Assembly: GCF_029227915.1 (NCBI RefSeq)
Contig: NC_079880.1
Coordinates: 25,847,501 to 25,911,500 of the forward strand
Direction: 5' to 3'
DNA: 64,000 nt
Origin: Hydractinia symbiolongicarpus
Taxonomy: Eukaryota; Cnidaria; Hydrozoa; Anthoathecata; Hydractiniidae
A program made the translations under genes and the position numbers. Positions 26,320 to 37,659 of this stretch are shown one piece after another; position 1 is the stretch's first letter; every line of letters starts with the position of its first letter. The notes beneath the pieces are model-generated. The model did no database searches. It saw nothing but the letters and a program-made list of their open reading frames with translations, and was not told where the DNA came from.

Positions 26320-26530
26320 CTCGCGAGTAACATGATATATTTTTGTAAAGATTTACTCGCGGGTAGTTTAATTATTGCGTACTCGCGTTATTAAAAAGAT
26401 TACTCTCGTTTATTTTACTCGCACTCGCATTGTACTCTCACTCTGAACTATTTTACTCGCATTTATTTGCACTCGTACTCTCAAAGATGTGTAGCTTTAC
26501 TCGCGATCGGCACTGTACTCTAGTGAATGG
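26320..26530. repeat. Irregular ACTCGC-rich tract
   Basis: ACTCGC, ACTCGCG and ACTCTC motifs recur at irregular intervals of about 10-30 bp. Looks like a decayed simple or minisatellite repeat. No coding sense. Confidence 0.5.
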
Positions 26531-28113
26531 GCAACCCCCTGAACCGTATCTCTGCTTTAAAGTGTTAAGGCCTCCCTTGAATTTTATATTTTATATCTAC
26601 TAGGTAGCCATAGAAAAGAAAATAGTTAGCTTGCTAGCTACTACGCAATTTCAGAATTAGGATACCATCTTTAATTTTCTATCGTGGTTAGGCAAGTTGG
26701 AATTTGAACCCTCCATTCTCAGTAGCGAAGTTTTTAAAGGTCCTAAAATGTATATATAGGCTCTTTAGAGAGATTTGCAGCTTTTCTTGGGATGTTTTTA
26801 CTTATATATGTTTATGTGTCGGATCATATTTTAAAGCTCTCAGGTCTTGTTTTGTAGCAAAATTTTGTGAAGTTCTAAAACATGTCAAATCCAACAAGGT
26901 GATTCATAAATTTGACCCACTACAAGGTTCAGGGGTTCAGTATTTAACTAATAGTAGTGCCCAAAATGTAAACAAAAATGTGCCAGGATAGGCCATTAAC
27001 ATCTCAAAATAGTCTTTTCTTAGTTAATAATAATAGCTATCTAAACTAGAGCTAAAAAACAAGAGTGAAGAAACATTTTTTATTTAATTCGTTAGCTAAG
27101 TTACCAACTAAAGGCTTTCTCTTTTTTAAAGAAAAATTTCTTTCTTCACATCTGTTAGTTTTTTTTATGAAAGAGAGAACCCATTCCCACATTCCACTCA
27201 TCCATTAGCTAGCTATATCACTCACAACAAACATGCTTTACAGTTTAGACACACAAACACAACTGAAAAAAATCAGACTGTTTTAGTAATGCGTAACTAG
27301 GAAAAACAAGCAATGAACGGGCTCATTAAAACGCGACTTTTATGGTATTAAAATAATGACAAAAAAGTCAAGAAAAAGAAAAGAAGGAGAAAAGGGGAGA
27401 AGAAAGAGAAGAAAGCAAAAGTCATTTTGTTTGTTTTGTTTCGGCTCGTTTATCCTTAGATGCGTAAAATAATCGAGTCAAATTTAAAAATGGTGGATGT
27501 GGGACTCCTCGTGCTCATACAGATTCCTCCGGCGTCGACTTGTCACCGGTGCGCGCACCAATGTAAGCCCGATTCTGATATAAGACAACAAATCCTGGGT
27601 ACCAGAATGTTCAAAATGGCTATGCGCTTAACGCAATAGGTCACCAATGGTTTTGCATATTTGCAACGTTTGTTGACTAGTTATGCATGATCAATTACTT
27701 ATTCACACATTTATCATATAATTCACAATTTTCAGAATCAAACTTTCCTCGCCTCCGAAAGTTTTCGTTATAAGTGCAATTTTATTTTTCGATACGTCGG
27801 TCTTTCTCGGGTTTTTACTTTGTTGATGCGAGAGACACAAAAATACTTTTTGCACGAAATTTCATTATGACCGCAAATTTTCGCTGGCCCAAAATTTTGC
27901 CACATTTCGGCACATATGGCCTTGGTAAAAACCGGGAAGTGAAAACTTTTACAATGATACTTTAACTGGAGACATTAAACGTGGAATGATCACAAAACAT
28001 CGAAAAGGTTTACGGAACAGGAAAAAAAACTTCGGTTATGCTAAGAACTGTTTGTTTCATTAAATGCCGTGCAAAAATTATGACCGAATATACAATTTTT
28101 TCATAGGCAACTT
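26531..28113. other. Intergenic, no gene seen
   Basis: Several short open frames without splice context. A locally GC-richer stretch (about 27510-27600) has CpGs and could be regulatory, but nothing specific supports it. Confidence 0.4.
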
Positions 28114-28217
28114 AGGATTCAACCTCATTCCCAGGGCTTTTTGTCTCTCACTGGTGCTGCGGTTATGGATAGGTCTGATGAAAAGACAACATGTCCTGAG
28201 ATTGAGGTTGCTTAGGA
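28114..28217. mobile_element. Short MITE-like element with 15-bp terminal inverted repeats
   Basis: Left end AACCTCATTCCCAGG (28121-28135) is inverted at the right end as CCTGAGATTGAGGTT (28195-28209), with AGGAT-like flanks outside both. A second copy lies at 46035-46126. No coding capacity; probably nonautonomous. Confidence 0.6.
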
Positions 28218-29386
28218 TTATGGTCAGATATCAAGTTGGTTATTTTTTAGTCAACATCTAGATCTGAAGTTTCTTACTGTAGCTTAATTTATTTAACTAA
28301 TTTTATGCAATTAATTTTCATATATTATGTAAGAAGGAAAAAAAAGAAGAAGCAATGGTCATATTTTCGTTAAAAGATAGTTCTTGAAAAAACTAAGTGT
28401 GCAACAAATAATTTATTGTAGTTTTTTTCTTGAGTTTTTAATTCTTTTGTTTTGAAATCGTGTCTCGTTCTATATTCTCTTTCTATATTTTTGTGTTGCT
28501 TGTGCTTTCTTGCACAGAGTCCCTTAATAATTTTTTTAATTCCTAGTTCAATTGCTTATAAAAACATCGTGTATATTGAACTTAGTTCCTACATACTCCT
28601 TACTAAAAACATTAAAAAAAATTACCTGAAAGTTTCGCGTATTCTTCATGATGTTCATAAAACACTATAAGAGTCGTTACAGACTCACAAAACCATCAAA
28701 ACTTCATTTAAACATTTCTTTCCTTTGATATACTTGACGCTACTCGATGCTAATTGTTTTGTGGAAATAGAGGAATGTAATTAATTACCTATCAACATGA
28801 TTGATATAATTGGACTCGTTAATTGAAATTACAGTATCTCGATTATATTCATTTCAACAATATCGACGAAGGTTCCTTTGCATCTTGTTTTGGCTTGTTC
28901 GTAGAATTTTGAAGCTTTTTTCAATCTTTTTTAATTTTCTTTGCTATCAATCCATCTTTATTTCTGCTAATATAAGCATGAATTTGATAAAAAGTGCTTT
29001 TTCATATCCTTAAGAAGGTTGCGACAGAAAAAGAAGGGAAATGTGTGGCCTGTCAAAACGGACATGATGCAGCTACTCGAAATCGCCATAATAAGAAACC
29101 TGGAAATGAAGTGGCATGTCTGCAGCCGTTAAAAGAATTAGTCATACATAGCGTAAATTTTATAGCGTGTTGTCGAGCTGTGGAGAAACAGAGTAAGCTT
29201 AAATGTACTTGAAATTGCGCAAAAATACACTTAGTAGAGGAACTCGCATAAAATAATTTTACATGGAGAGACTTAGCAACGCTCAACTTGGTATCTAAAT
29301 TGACATTTTTAGTTTTCCAGCTATATTTTGCATTTTGTTATTAGTTACACAACGCGGGTGTTCTTTCTGGTATAAGCTTTACAGCT
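28218..29386. other. No gene seen
   Basis: AT-rich. A plus-strand open frame near 28994-29212 includes CCTGGAAATGAAGT, resembling the MITE end seen at 28195, so it is probably repeat-derived rather than a gene. Confidence 0.4.
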
Positions 29387-29594
29387 CCTCTGTTAAATCT
29401 ACAGAAAAAAAGTAAGTCACATTGTTCGGTAAGGGATCATTCACATAATTGGTAGCCTCTGTTAAATCTACAGAAAAAAAGTAAGTCACATTGTTCGGTA
29501 AGGGATCATTCACATAATTGGTAGCCTCTGTTAAATCTACAGAAAAAAAGTAAGTCACATTGTTCGGTAAGGGATCATTCACATAATTGGTAGC
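29387..29594. repeat. Perfect 69-bp tandem triplicate
   Basis: Three copies (29387-29455, 29456-29524, 29525-29593) beginning CCTCTGTTAAATCTACAG look identical. As 69 is divisible by three, the minus strand stays open through all copies (23-residue unit ATNYVNDPLPNN...). On the minus strand each unit also has a splice-acceptor-like TTTTTTTCTGTAG. Identity implies recent origin. Confidence 0.9.
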
Positions 29595-30239
29595 CGCGAA
29601 AGGGAAAAATGGGTCAAGACTAAAGCGGGCGATTGTGTACAAGGGGAAAGGGAGTTTTCAAGGTAACGTACATATTCGTAACAATTATCAATCGTATTAA
29701 CTTTCGGGCAGTAATGAAATAAATCTCGTGCATATTAGGGGAAAAATAGTAAACCTCTGGGTTTTAAAGACACATCGGTTTCTTTTATGCAAACCGCAGA
29801 ATTATATTATTGCGTAAAACCTTTTCCGCGTGATTGTTGTACTAAATTTGAGGCTATATTTTTTATACAAATGCGAGGAAATGACAGCCATTTCTGTTTT
29901 TCTCTCTTAAGCGTCGGCTATTTGTCGTTTACAATCATCCCAAACGATCTAGTTTCGTTGGGCCAATGGTCAGGTGTGTTAGTGATGTGGAACCATATAG
30001 GAAGCTATAGTTTGAACGAAATTTGTTTTTTTTTCTTGGAAAATTAGCTGTGTTAGCTACAATACTCCAGTCATACTTTAAATTCAATTTGGCGGTAATC
30101 AGAGCTATTAGTTGTGGTTACGGGTTTTTAGTTGAAGAGACCAACCTCGTTTACAGCGCCTATTATCTCTTTTTATATCGGAAATGCGCTCGTCGTCCAG
30201 ATATACGACGAAGTTCTGCCACCTTTAAAGGTGAATTAG
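29595..30239. other. Left flank of LINE copy, nothing identified
   Basis: Open frames on the plus strand lack domains or splice context. The first LINE-like coding sense appears near 30240. Confidence 0.35.
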
Positions 30240-30674
30240 CCAAACAAACGCAAGAAAAAATCTACTTAAAGAGAAGCTACATGTTCTGAAGGACATAAAC
30301 CGAAGGAATAATTTACATGCAAGTGGGTTAAAAAAGAATGAAAATGAAACTGGGGCAGAAACTGAAGAAAAAGTGCAGAGCTTGCTTAGGGATAAACTTC
30401 AATTACAAAATTCAATTGTGATAGAGCGTGCACATCGTATGGGGAAAAAGAGCAACAAAGAAGAAGAAAATGGTGGAAAATAAGAACAATTATATTTAAA
30501 TTTTTAAATTACAAGGACAAAGAACATATTTTAAGAAACTCAAATAAGTTAAAAGACACTGGCATTTATATAAACGACGACTTTTCGGACGAAACATTTT
30601 CAAAACTAGTTTATGACAGAATTATTACAGCAGAATTTAAAACCAAGAAACAAAGTGGACAAATTCAATCATAG
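30240..30674 (+). pseudogene. LINE ORF1 remnant
   Basis: Reads RRNNLHASGLKKNENETG, then EEKVQSLLRDKLQL and IERAHRMGKK, the hallmark of L1-type ORF1 RNA-binding proteins. After a frame change near 30480 it continues as IIFKFLNYKDKEHIL and GIYINDDFSDETF. At least one frameshift breaks it. Confidence 0.75.
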
Positions 30675-31039
30675 GTATAATTATGATGTTCTTTAACTGC
30701 CTTAAAATGGATGACGAAACAGTATTACTTTAAACAATGGTATCAATCCTGATGCTAATTACTTCAACTCCTAAACCTTCGAAACCAAAACTTTTTCTCT
30801 TTCACAAGCAAAAAATTACTTAACTAACTCTAAATTAATTAATTTCTCTATTTTAAATGCGAATATTCGAAGTAGCCAAAAAAAACTTTGAAAATTTTAA
30901 ATGTCGACTGACCATTTTTTAACTCTTTTACGAACTGACAGTTCGTCAAGTACAACTAAAATCCCCACAAATTCTGTTATTTATAAGAGAATGAACACTC
31001 TATATTTCAATTTCGGAGCTTACTTTCGCAATAAGACTG

Positions 31040-32660
31040 GGAGGTAGTCATGCAAAGCGAAGATGCTAATAGTGCGTATGAATTATTCTTAAAATATTTT
31101 TACACGCAGTACGAAAAAGCATTTCCGAAAAAACATATAACTTTCAAAATCAAAAGCCTGTTGAGCCTGTGGATGACAAAAGGACTCATTATATTCTCAA
31201 AATAAAGCAAAGATTATATGAAAAGTTTTTAAAAAAGAAAACATACTTCAATGAAAAGAGGTACAAGGGATACAAAAATTTATTTGAAAAACTAAAAAAA
31301 AAGTTTCTAAAAAGAATCATTATTCCATTTTACTTGAAAAGTCTAGAAATGAGACTAAAAGAACTTGGAATATTATTAAGTAAATTATTGGTAAACCTAA
31401 AAATGTCAACAATGATCTACCTAAATGTTTGTCGCTTGATGGAAAAATGATAAAAGACGCAGCATCTATAACAAATGGGTTAAACGATTTTTTTGTCCAT
31501 ATTGGTTTTAGCCTCTCGGAAAAAAACCCATCGAGTAGTGAGTATTTTGTTGCATATTTGAAAAGATATAACAGTAGGATGGAAGAATATAATTTAACAA
31601 TGGCCGAATTGAATACTGCTTTTAACACCTTGCAAAGCAACAAAAGTGCTGGTATTGATGAAATAAGTGTCAACGTCGTAAAAAATGTGTTTGATCTGAT
31701 TAAGCTTCCCCTTTTTTATGTATTTAATCTATCTTTAACAGAGGGAATTATACCCGAAAAGTTAAAAATTGCTCGAATAACACCAATATTTAATTCAGGA
31801 GATCGCACCAATCTTACTAATTATAGAGCTATCTCAGTACTACCTTGTTTTTCTAAAATTTTAGAACGCATTATGTACAATAGAATTGATTAATATTTTG
31901 TAGATAATGATATGTTGTACATAAAGCAATTTGGGTTTCAAAAAGGACATTCTACAGATCACGCGTTAAGCGAACTGCTAAATAAGATTTCAAAAAGTTT
32001 TGATAAAAATATGTTTACACTTGGGGTGTTTATTGATCTTTCAAAAGCATTTGATACCTTGAGCCAAAAAATTCCCCTATCAATGTTGCAAAATTACGGT
32101 GTACAGGACTCAAACTTACTTTGGTTTAAAGAATATCTTACGGACAGAAAATGTATTTCTCACAGTAATCATACGACTGAACTCAAAAATGTAAGTCTAA
32201 ATCGGTCGACTTGCCATTAAAACTTCCAGATCTATACATAAATGAAATTAGCATAAAAAGGGAAAGTTCTCTAAACCTTTTAGGTATACTTATTGACAAA
32301 AACCTATCTTGGAAAACCCATATATATACAGTAGAGAATAAGATTTCCAAAAATATTGAGATATTATACAAAGCAAAGCCATCACTAAATTTTCATTGTC
32401 TTAAAAATTTATAGTTTTTCTTTATTTAACATATTGTAACATTGTCTGGGCTAGCACTAATCATTCTAAACTTACAAAAATTTACAGTAAACAGACGCAC
32501 GCATGTCGCATAATATTTGGCAAGGACAGATACACCACAGTCGAACCGTTATTGAGAAAAATAAGGGCGTTGAGTATATAAACTGAACATGCACCAGGTT
32601 TTGTTGTTTATGTATAAAATCAGGTATGACATTGCACCCAAGGCCTTCACAAATCAGTTT
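31040..32660 (+). pseudogene. LINE reverse transcriptase remnant
   Basis: Visible RT blocks: NKSAGIDEIS, a TPIFNSGDRTNLTNYRAIS block, a stop at 31891, then FGFQKGHSTDHALSELL and motif A FIDLSKAFDT (about 32032-32061). The sequence jumps near 32205 to KLPDLYINEISIKRESSLN, which is downstream of the catalytic box in intact elements. Several stops follow in the thumb region (IVWASTNHSKLTKIYSKQTH). Confidence 0.85.
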
Positions 32661-32930
32661 CTAGAAATAAAACACAGGTATAACACAAGAAATTTTAAAA
32701 AACTTTTTTAACAATCCAAAGACCTTACTAGTGACCAGTCGATACTCAATATCTTATCGTGGGCCATTATTATGGAACACAATCTTACATGAGGACAAAA
32801 AATCTATTTGCTTGTTGATGCATTTTAAGAAAACCACAAAACATTTCTTGTTATTTAATAGTTAAGATTCGCGATATTTTTAGTATCACATTGTTGTAAT
32901 TTTTACAACTCTAGAGGTATTGTAAATATT

Positions 32931-33584
32931 TTTTCTTCACGTTAATTTTAACCTGTTCTCTTGAACTGGATAGAGCTTGGTGATAAGACAAAATATGTCT
33001 TCTACTTTCTCCAGTCACTATTTGATTGTAAAAACGAACAAACATGTATAAAAGAATCTTATTCTGACGAAATAGATACTTACATGCATACATATACAAA
33101 AAGATACATCATGCACCGGGAACGAAGTTGTTAAAGGTGCGCGATTGAAAGATTACGAAGCTAATTACGTATTTCCTAGCTAAAAAGGCGCCAACGTGGT
33201 TGGAGTCTACTAAGCAGAATTGTTTTGAAATTGTAGCCCTCTAGATTAGTTGAAATGTACCTAGAATTTGTATGGATGTAACATAAAAATGGATCATAAC
33301 TGCAGAAAATATACCGATAAATTGCGTATAAGGCAAATATTAGATCTACGGCAACCTTTCTACTGCTTTATATTCTTTTTTTATTTGGGGAGGGACTCTC
33401 GCTATCTCTCTGTAAAACTCCCCTGTGTCCTTTTTTATAAGGGTGTGACTAGGGCGTTAGACAAAAAATATAAAACTGCAAAAAATAGCTTCTTAGGGAA
33501 TATTTTTTAAATCGGTAAGGAGTAGTTTACAACCGTTCATTTGCGACAAAAAGATTTTCCATAAATGAATCAATCATATTGACA
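32931..33584. other. Between LINE and SINE, nothing identified
   Basis: No supported feature. Confidence 0.4.
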
Positions 33585-33960
33585 ATGCAGTTTGGTAGAA
33601 TGTTCGCTTTCAGTGCGGAAGCAATCCTGTTTTCAGGGCTCTTCTGCGTCCATGATACTCACAGGACGACTGTGTAAAATCAAGGTGTATCTAAGGTTCA
33701 AACCCTGACCGAGTCACGCCACAGACTATGAAAGTCTATTCTTTCGGGTTAGTTTCAGCATGAGAATAAGTTGATATCTTAGGCGGTTACCTAGTGGAGC
33801 ATTTGCTATGCTTGCTTGGCGTTGGTAGCTCAAACAGGAGCTCTAAATGTACCCCCTTCCTCACAGGACCCTAGCTGCTAGCAGTACTAATAGGAGCCGG
33901 TAAGGCTATCATCCTGCATAAATAATTTTAATAGTAATAAAAATAAAAAGGTCATAATTT
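33585..33960 (+). mobile_element. tRNA-derived SINE
   Basis: Pol III promoter parts are visible: an A-box-like TGGTAGAATGTTCG (33594-33607) and a B-box GGTTCAAACCC (33695-33705). They are about 100 bp apart, longer than in a tRNA, so there is probably an insertion. A unique body follows, ending in an A/T-rich tail (AATAATTTTAATAGTAATAA). It is not a functional tRNA gene. Confidence 0.65.
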
Positions 33961-35059
33961 CTAGTAAAAATTTTCCTTTAAACAGTACCATTTTCTGTGA
34001 TTCTGTGATTTGACGGGTTTTTTTTAAAAAAAAATTGTAGAACGTAATTTTGAGTTAGAGAACTCTGAACTACTTTTGCGAACTACTACTGAACTACTTT
34101 TAATTTTTTTATCTGCGCGATTAGTTTTGAAGAAAATCACAAAAATTAGTTTCACAAAATTAAGTTGCAAATATTTACTTTCTGCAAAAATTTTTTTCTC
34201 CTAAAGTATACACAGTACTTACTAAACAAGTACGATGATACACCAGTGCGACCGTCAAGCAGCTTTTCCTTTGTTTAAGTAGAATGAGTTAATAATATGT
34301 CAATCAATAGCAACCTACGCGCGTTGACCCCCCACTGTGTTACTTTCGCTGATACAAACTAGTCACCACCGCCGAGTACTCGTCATCTATTTTGTGATAC
34401 ATAATGTTAAAAAAAAACCCAAGTAACATTATTCTCATTTTCAAGGAGGAGATTCTTCATAACCCTTTTAAATCGTTCTATAGTAGTATTCATTTTAAAT
34501 CTATTGTCTCTGTTCCATAACTGTGTTATTCTAGTTTTCATGGAATAACCGCTCAATTTTAGAGTTGTTTTTAGTATAATAAAATTAACTTTGGAGTACC
34601 TTGTGTTGTGTTTATGTTAAACCTGCTCGAATTTAAAGAACTGCTCCTTTGCTCGATATTGTTCCAATATTTTTGACAAGGCAAAAACGGTACAATTTGA
34701 AAGAGAGGAAGATCAGTTTTCTCTACTCGGACTTGCATGTTTGAGACTACTATTTCCATCAGTCATGTTCTCCAAAGTGCACTTTGAGAAAACGGCTGAT
34801 GGTGTGCAGTGGCCAGCGACAGAAATTGCCTCTTCTTGATTTGTTAAATTATGTTGTATTATTTACCCACATAGATATCATATGCCAGGATTGTTTTGAT
34901 AACTTGTCAAATTAATACCTCTGCGGAGAAGTGCATCCGTACGTGTAAATAAATGGAAAAAGAAAGAGAAAGGGTATTTCATTTTGAAAGTAATTACGTT
35001 TTTATTGAAGATATTATTTCGGTTTGTCTGTTCAGTATTCATATTACTGTGGAAAGTTT
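33961..35059. other. No gene seen
   Basis: AT-rich with short unsupported frames. Around 34090-34200 there are fragments of the TTTGCGAA/TTCGCAAA-type dispersed repeat that is common in the window. Confidence 0.4.
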
Positions 35060-36617
35060 ATCATTTCTTGAACATGATAGTTTAGAAGGCGACGTTTCGG
35101 GAGATTCTTCTCCCATCATCGAGCAAAGTAAAATGATGTTGAGCGTGTATTTATATAATATCAGAGGATCGAATTTCATAAAAATTAACCAACCAGAAAC
35201 AAGCTGATAATTACCGTTAATTACAGTAATTAACATTTCCGGACCTAGATGTAGGTAACTATTTCTTTTGTAGGGCTGGTAACCAAATCTCAGGAAGTTG
35301 ATACGAGATGCTGTTTATGTGTTTCTTCGTTCTAGACTGTTGATGGTTTCTTTAATCTTCCTTGTCGTTGTTCTGGATTCTCTGTCAATGATTTTTTTCT
35401 CATCCCAATTAAACTGATGACTACTGCCCAAGCTGTGGTCCCCAATTTCGTTATTCTTCACATCTCCGTTTCTCACTGCGCGCATATGTTCTTGTACTCG
35501 TTTCTTAAACTTTCTTTTTGTTTCGCCTACATGCACTGCATCACAATCTTTACACAGGATTTCGTAAACAACATTGTTTTGTTCTTCCATGTTTATTTTG
35601 TCTTTTGGTTTAGACAAAGTGCTTCTTAGGGTGTCTTTAGAGTTAAGAATGCATTTGATCTTGTGTTGCCTTAAAACTGGACGAAAGAACTCGCTGGTGC
35701 CTGGTACGAAGGGTAAGAATGCTGATGCGATAAATTCCTCTGATGTTTCCTTGTTGTCTTCGTTGCCTCTTCTCTTCATTTTATTTTCTACTTTTGTGAT
35801 GACTTTATGACTGTATCCATTTGCGATTAATGCATTTCTTACACGTCGAATTTCTTCTTTCCTCTCCTGTTTGTCACTGACTACGCTGTTGGCACGATTC
35901 AGTAATGAAGATATTACACTTTCTGTGCAAGATATCTGATGGTTTGATTCGAAGTTAAGGTACTGGTCAGTGTGTGTTGGTTTACGATACACTGAAACTG
36001 AAATGGAACCATTCTTGCGTTTGACCAAAGTGTTCAGGAAAGCGATACTTCCATCGTGTTCAAGCTCAACAGGAGTTTGATTTGTCGATGTAGGCCGTTG
36101 ATGTGTTCATGGAACTCTTCTAATCCAATCCGACCAATAGTCTCCTACACTGGAACACCGTTATACAACATATCAAAATTTGTTGCTTCTATCCTTAGCA
36201 TATTTACAGTAAGTGACCACAGCAAAAACTCAAAAGAGTTTTCGGAATACATCAGAGAAATAAAGATAGCAGACGACGAATGCATGGTATCATTTGATGT
36301 CACATCACTCTACACAAATGTTCCCATAAAAGACACCTTAGACGTCATTTAATACCTTATCGAAAACGATGCTGCATTCGGTGAAAAGACGAAGATTCCA
36401 GTACCGGATTCTCTGCGTTTAATAAGAACTTCTACACTCAAACAGACGTAGTTGCCATGGGAGGACCTGCATCATCAGTAGTCGCAGAAATATACATGCA
36501 AGCACACGAGACAACAGCATTAGTCACATTAGACAGACGTCCAAAGGTTTGGAAAAGATTTGTTGACGATGTATTTGCCATAATCAAAAGATCTCGTCTG
36601 GAAGAGTTCCAACGCTA
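35060..36617 (-). mobile_element. Penelope-like element (PLE) with its 5' part inverted
   Basis: The minus strand from about 36120 down to 35060 encodes the end of the reverse transcriptase (EEFHEHINGLHRQIK, then after a frameshift GSIAFLNTLV and VYRKPTHTDQYLNF), a linker and a GIY-YIG endonuclease (VVYEILCKDC...HVGETKRKFKKRVQEH). The plus strand from about 36121 to 36610 encodes the preceding RT part (RPIVSYTGTPLYN, SFDVTSLYTNVP, AMGGPASSVVAEIYMQ, FVDDVFAIIKRSRLEEF). Both halves end in the same 10 bp, GAAGAGTTCC, in opposite orientation, so contiguous parts of one element lie head to head. Frameshifts and stops make it inactive. The second Tyr of the GIY-YIG motif is His. Confidence 0.85.
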
Positions 36618-37659
36618 GGTATATATAAGAACGACGTTTGCAGATGTTAATTCGAAAGTTACGAAGTAAATGATGTTGGAGTCGTAAAGAAGTCTGAATT
36701 ATTAAAAATTGCGAAATGTTACCTCTGCTGCTGTGGCTGTTGCTGCTTGGGCGAATGGATGATGTAGTCAAATGATGGTTAAGTAAATAACCACAGTTAG
36801 TTAAGTAGGGGTACCGAAAGCTTTTAGAAATTGACTTTAAATGTTGTAATCTTCCTCTTCGGGAATTAATTCAGGCTAAAAAACTATGGATGGAAAAGTA
36901 CTTTTTAAGGGTGAAAGAGCGCCACATTTTCAATTTGTGAAACTCTGCACGTTCGACTTAAAAGTTCAAGTCGAACATGGCCAGCTTCACAAGTTGAAAA
37001 TGCAGTTATTGTCGCAAATGGAAAGTCAAGCTTCCTACAAGTTGAAAAAAGCATATTGTAACAGGTCGGCAAACACATATTTTTTTACGTCAAAAAACAC
37101 ACGTTTGTAATAGTTGAAAATAATAACGTGAAGTTGAGATACATGTTTTATGAGTGGAAAATATTCATATTTTATATGCCAGTCAAAATATAACTATTTG
37201 AATTATTCAAATCACCTCGAAACTCGGAATCATTCTTTTAGTGAATTTGCAAGTCTAGTCCATTTTTGAATCATATGGCACGTCATACTAAACAAAGGGG
37301 CAAAAGTGCTCCGCTCGTTGCTTTACAAAGGCTTCGCAATAACCGTTGCATGCCAGCACGATCAACAACGCTTCAACCAGTCTGTGTGATTGTTTTATAG
37401 ATGACTTACTATAAGCTTTGTTTACATTTTTTTCTAAAAAAAAAGAGTTTTTTTACCAATCAGATCTTCTAAAAGAAGTATTAGCCAATTGAATTGCTTT
37501 ATTTTGCCTGCCAAAAAACAAAAAATTTATTAAGACAGCAAGTCATCTATTGTATTGTGTCGGTTCTTTTTATGTCTCTTTCTTGTTTCTTTGATTTGTG
37601 GGGAAACATCCTACCTAACGACCTAAGTGAAGGGAGTGCTGATAAGCCGCAAACGCCCG
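36618..37659. other. No gene seen
   Basis: The plus strand near 36886-37110 is open but without domains or splice sites. Near 36938-36980 GTTCGACTTAAAAG and GTTCAAGTCGAAC form a short inverted repeat. Confidence 0.35.

Larger units (their letters stand above)
30240..32930 (+). mobile_element. Degenerate LINE (non-LTR retrotransposon), internally deleted
   Basis: Order of remnants: ORF1-like protein (30240-30674), a stretch typical of the region before reverse transcriptase (31040-31400; YELFLKYF, FPKKHI), reverse transcriptase N-terminal part (31429-32200) and a C-terminal part (32211-32660; LLGILIDKNLSW). I see no apurinic endonuclease domain between ORF1 and RT. The RT block holding the FADD-like catalytic box is missing at about 32205. 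Stops and frameshifts are scattered, so it cannot make an active enzyme. The clade is most like the CR1/L2/Jockey side of LINEs by motif style. Confidence 0.85.

Noticed and set aside
29387-29594. CRISPR-like array
   Set aside because: The three units are directly abutting with no spacers, in a eukaryotic genome; it is a plain tandem repeat.
33585-33720. tRNA gene
   Set aside because: A and B boxes are about 100 bp apart, there is no cloverleaf, and an A/T-rich tail follows; a SINE explains it better.
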